From G963663365 sp963663365 (GTDB taxonomy: Bacteria; Hinthialibacterota; Hinthialibacteria; Hinthialibacterales; G963663365), in the NCBI GenBank assembly GCA_963663365.2, contig CAXXIH010000004.1:558001-622000 (forward strand): a DNA stretch of 64,000 nucleotides. The letters are read 5' to 3'. Both the position numbers and the translations under genes were made by a program. The notes beneath the pieces were generated by a model. It was given only the letters and a program-made list of their open reading frames with translations. It was not told the origin of the DNA and searched no databases. How positions within the stretch are numbered: the first letter of the stretch is position 1; each line of letters starts with the position of its first letter. Of the stretch, positions 61,823 to 64,000 are shown piece after piece.

Positions 61823-62638
61823 TTAGTGATTCGGTTGGATAAAACGGCGGCGCGCAGGGCAAATCTGACATTCAGGACGGCGGCATAAGAGAAGATCTGG
61901 CTGCTCCCGAATCCTTTCGATCACCTCCTGCACACCCGCATCCCCCGGCATAAGCATTGTCTCCGCCTGTCCGACTTTGCCCCGTTTTAGATGACCGGCA
62001 CGATCCAAAGACGGCATAGCCGCCGGGAAATTGATGCTGCATCCCGGGATTTCACCAAGACGTGTATAGCAACGGATGTTATCTTTATTCACATAATGCG
62101 CGCTCATCAGGCTCTCACCGGGCAAAAAAGTAATGGGAAGATAAAGAGCCGGAGCCATGCACTCGGCAAGATGAAGAATTGTGCAGGTATCCAGCGAAGT
62201 GCCCAGCATTAACACATCGCCACCGGCTCGGCGCAGCCGGTCCCAGGGCGAGCCCACGCCCAACGGGGTTGACCGCAAATGGTGCTCTGTCAATTCCTCC
62301 GCTCTCGCTCCAATGGCCGCAACCGAATGGGTGGGATGCAAACTTCGAAAGGCGCCTTTTCGCTTCCATAGCAGATTGGTCAATAGCCCAACCCGGGAAA
62401 GAGTCACTTTGGGATTAAACGGATCAGCGGCCCAAAAACAATAATTATAGGTGTGCGTAGGCACCATAAGCGTACCTTCGGGGCCAAGAGTTTCCAGTAG
62501 AGCGTCAAGAACTCCTTCCGGACCGCCTTGGACCGGGCCAACACTCTTAAAGGAACTGTGCATGGCCAAAACCGATCCCGGCCTCACGCCCAGGGCGAGC
62601 AGATCGTCAACCAACTGCTTTTTGCTGAAACCCGTCAT
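61823..62638 (-). CDS. Aminoglycoside N(3)-acetyltransferase-family protein
   Basis: 271-residue AAC(3)/YokD family acetyl-CoA-dependent acetyltransferase. Visible: VLAMHSSFKSVGPVQGGPEGVLDALL at the start, TLMVPTHTYN, SLHPTHSVAAIG with the catalytic His, and SPWDRLRRAGGDVLMLGTSLDTCTIL. Many chromosomal members do not confer drug resistance, so a resistance role should not be assumed. The C-terminus adds a Cys cluster (LLCRRPECQICPARRRF, C-x4-C-x2-C) of unknown use. The frame continues 20 codons upstream; the ATG at 62638 (MTGFSKKQL) gives the family-typical start. First gene of the three-gene operon. Confidence 0.85.
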   Translation of the reverse strand: MTGFSKKQLVDDLLALGVRPGSVLAMHSSFKSVGPVQGGPEGVLDALLETLGPEGTLMVPTHTYNYCFWAADPFNPKVTLSRVGLLTNLLWKRKGAFRSLHPTHSVAAIGARAEELTEHHLRSTPLGVGSPWDRLRRAGGDVLMLGTSLDTCTILHLAECMAPALYLPITFLPGESLMSAHYVNKDNIRCYTRLGEIPGCSINFPAAMPSLDRAGHLKRGKVGQAETMLMPGDAGVQEVIERIREQPDLLLCRRPECQICPARRRFIQPNH

Positions 62639-62779
62639 AGTGCAATGCCCCGCCCTCAAAGGTGCGGTTACAATAACTTGAAAGCCGTAGCGCCGCACGT
62701 CAGATTGTCCGCGGCCAAATAATTAGCCATGGCAAAATTTTGAGGACGGCAACTTAGAATCGCAAGACGTATTATTTTG

Positions 62780-64000
62780 ATGAATCGGTTCAACTTCATA
62801 CAAAACAACCGCAATTGGCAGATTTTTGCCATCACGGTATTGCTTGGTGCAATCGCCCTGCGGATTGCATTTTTGATCGTAATGGTTCCCCGAATGGAGG
62901 GAACGGATTTTGACAGCGATAAATATCTCCGCGCCGCCGAACAGCTGCGTGAAGGAACCTGGGTAGATGTGCGCCGCCCGCCTGTCTACGTCTTTGTTTG
63001 TGCCATCTGCCAAGTCTTACCCGGAAGCGAGATGCTTTGGACGCAGCTTTTCAATATCGCCTTTGACGTTGGCGTTATTGCCTTGCTATTGGGCTGGGGA
63101 CCACGTTTAGGAGGACGAATTCCGGCGCTCGCCGCCGGTATGCTTTACGCGGTTTATCCGTTGGCAATTTGGCGTATGCCCCTGGTGGGCTCAGATACCA
63201 TGCATGTGTTCTATATGACCGCTCTGCTTTGGGGATTGGGGCGGCTTAAACCATCCGGTGAAGGTAGTCATTGGACAACTTGGATCTTGGCGGGATTCTT
63301 CTTCGGTATCCTGATTCTTTTAAAACAGCTTTATAAATTTATGCCCGCTTTGCTGGTCTTCTATTGGCTGGTGAAATATCGAAAGGAATTCGCGGCCATT
63401 TCGAAACGTGTCACGGTTTGGCTGGTGATTGTAATCCTTACCGTCGCTCCCTGGACCTACCGCAACTACCGCGTAAGCGGCGAGTTTATTCCTGTCGCTG
63501 CGGGTTTGTCGGGCTTGGCGATGTTTATCGGCAATCATGTTCCCGGCCAAGGACGCTGGGAAGGCGACGCCAAAGCAAAATGGGAAGAGGCCTTGGATGA
63601 TGTGCAGGCTGCCAATCCGGAAATCAGCCGTCACAACAACCCCAAAGAGTATGATGCATTCTTAACTACGGCGGCGATTCAACATATCCGCGAAAACTTT
63701 GCAGCCTGGCTGCCGCTATTGCCAAAGAAGGCCTTGCGATTCTGGTTTATTCCCGCTTCAGAGACTAAGATTTTTCTTTCTATTGTCGTGCAACTTTTCT
63801 ATCTGCTATGCGCGGCCTATGGCGCATACCGCAGGCCGGATTTGCTCCGGAATTTGGTCCTGCCGGGCCTGATGCTCCTATACACATGGGGGCTTTACAC
63901 TCTTTCGTATTCCTGTATTCGCTTCAGTCTCGTTGCGATTCCTTGGTTATGCCTTATGGCCGGATGGATCGTTGCCATACCCAAATCCGGTGCAAAACCG
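62780..64000 (+). CDS. GT-C family membrane glycosyltransferase (C-terminus outside window)
   Basis: 407 codons are visible and still open at the right edge. It is a polytopic protein beginning with a membrane helix (IFAITVLLGAIALRIAFLIV), followed by the acidic loop GTDFDSDKYLRAAEQLREG and RRPPVYVFVCAICQ. Next come helices typical of GT-C enzymes (IPALAAGMLYAVYPLAIWRM, then GSDTMHVFYMTALLWG) and the periplasmic part with WTYRNYRVSGEFIPV, a common ArnT/PMT-like signature. It probably transfers a sugar from a polyprenyl-phosphate donor to a lipid or glycan outside the membrane. Faces away from the aac(3)-like gene. Confidence 0.78.
   Translation, partial: MNRFNFIQNNRNWQIFAITVLLGAIALRIAFLIVMVPRMEGTDFDSDKYLRAAEQLREGTWVDVRRPPVYVFVCAICQVLPGSEMLWTQLFNIAFDVGVIALLLGWGPRLGGRIPALAAGMLYAVYPLAIWRMPLVGSDTMHVFYMTALLWGLGRLKPSGEGSHWTTWILAGFFFGILILLKQLYKFMPALLVFYWLVKYRKEFAAISKRVTVWLVIVILTVAPWTYRNYRVSGEFIPVAAGLSGLAMFIGNHVPGQGRWEGDAKAKWEEALDDVQAANPEISRHNNPKEYDAFLTTAAIQHIRENFAAWLPLLPKKALRFWFIPASETKIFLSIVVQLFYLLCAAYGAYRRPDLLRNLVLPGLMLLYTWGLYTLSYSCIRFSLVAIPWLCLMAGWIVAIPKSGAKP

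Noticed and set aside
1..64000. tRNA, rRNA or riboswitch in the intergenic regions
   Set aside because: Read by eye; no T-arm GTTCRANNC with matching acceptor stem, and no rRNA-like or riboswitch-like sequence was found. A covariance-model scan would be decisive.

Overview
This is a gene-dense stretch of a Gram-negative bacterial chromosome. Flagellar hook genes, a Tol envelope operon, several lipoproteins and glycan enzymes show an outer membrane and motility. Several genes together are typical of PVC/FCB-neighbour candidate phyla such as Sumerlaeota or Hydrogenedentota: LL-diaminopimelate aminotransferase (DapL), a DUF1080 (3-keto-glycoside hydrolase-like) protein next to a Gfo/Idh/MocA oxidoreductase, and a GlmU-like left-handed beta-helix sugar nucleotidyltransferase. 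That placement is inference and has low confidence. I saw no rRNA, tRNA or CRISPR array.

Layout. 1-7.0 kb: leftward flagellar hook operon fliK-flgD-(TIGR02530)-flgE, preceded by a textbook sigma-54 promoter; fliK carries an 11-unit 18-bp in-frame repeat and flgE is unusually large and runs off the window. 7.2-15.5 kb: folB, a PocR-like/GAF/degenerate HD-GYP sensor translationally coupled to glnD, trxB, and a double parvulin lipoprotein. 15.5-25.4 kb: a GHMP sugar kinase, a GT-C membrane glycosyltransferase, a Gfo/Idh/MocA oxidoreductase diverging from a DUF1080 protein, purB, and two unknown proteins. 25.4-30.25 kb: an AT-richer accessory block with a three-gene operon of unknown exported proteins under a near-consensus promoter, plus a complete IS630-family element inserted 12 bp upstream of that promoter. 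30.4-35 kb: alternative GlmU, nagB, rhamnose isomerase and a class II aldolase, most followed by a hairpin. 35-42 kb: membrane protein, isochorismatase-like hydrolase, TPR protein, NTF2-like lipoprotein, and a lysine cluster dapL-cupin-lysA. 42.2-46.8 kb: a YhaO/YhaN (SbcD/SbcC-like) pair whose ATPase has membrane segments. 46.8-48.7 kb: three tandem paralogues of a family I do not recognise, the best candidate here for something undescribed. 48.9-56.9 kb: AmmeMemoRadiSam radical SAM enzyme, ruvA, and a Tol operon (LysM lipoprotein, tolQ, tolR, tolA/tonB, two tolB paralogues) with no pal gene visible. 57-64 kb: Nudix hydrolase, unknown protein, AlkA-like DNA glycosylase, the operon aac(3)-like/tlyA/nadK, and a second GT-C glycosyltransferase running off the right end.

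Working together: the hook operon is set up for sigma-54 (middle-class) control with FliK as the length ruler for a large hook protein; TolQRAB plus the LysM lipoprotein form an envelope-constriction machine; DapL and LysA are the aminotransferase and last step of the diaminopimelate route to peptidoglycan and lysine; YhaO/YhaN and the AlkA-like enzyme serve DNA repair. Many published-style start codons were corrected here using Shine-Dalgarno (SD) spacing and overlap with neighbours.
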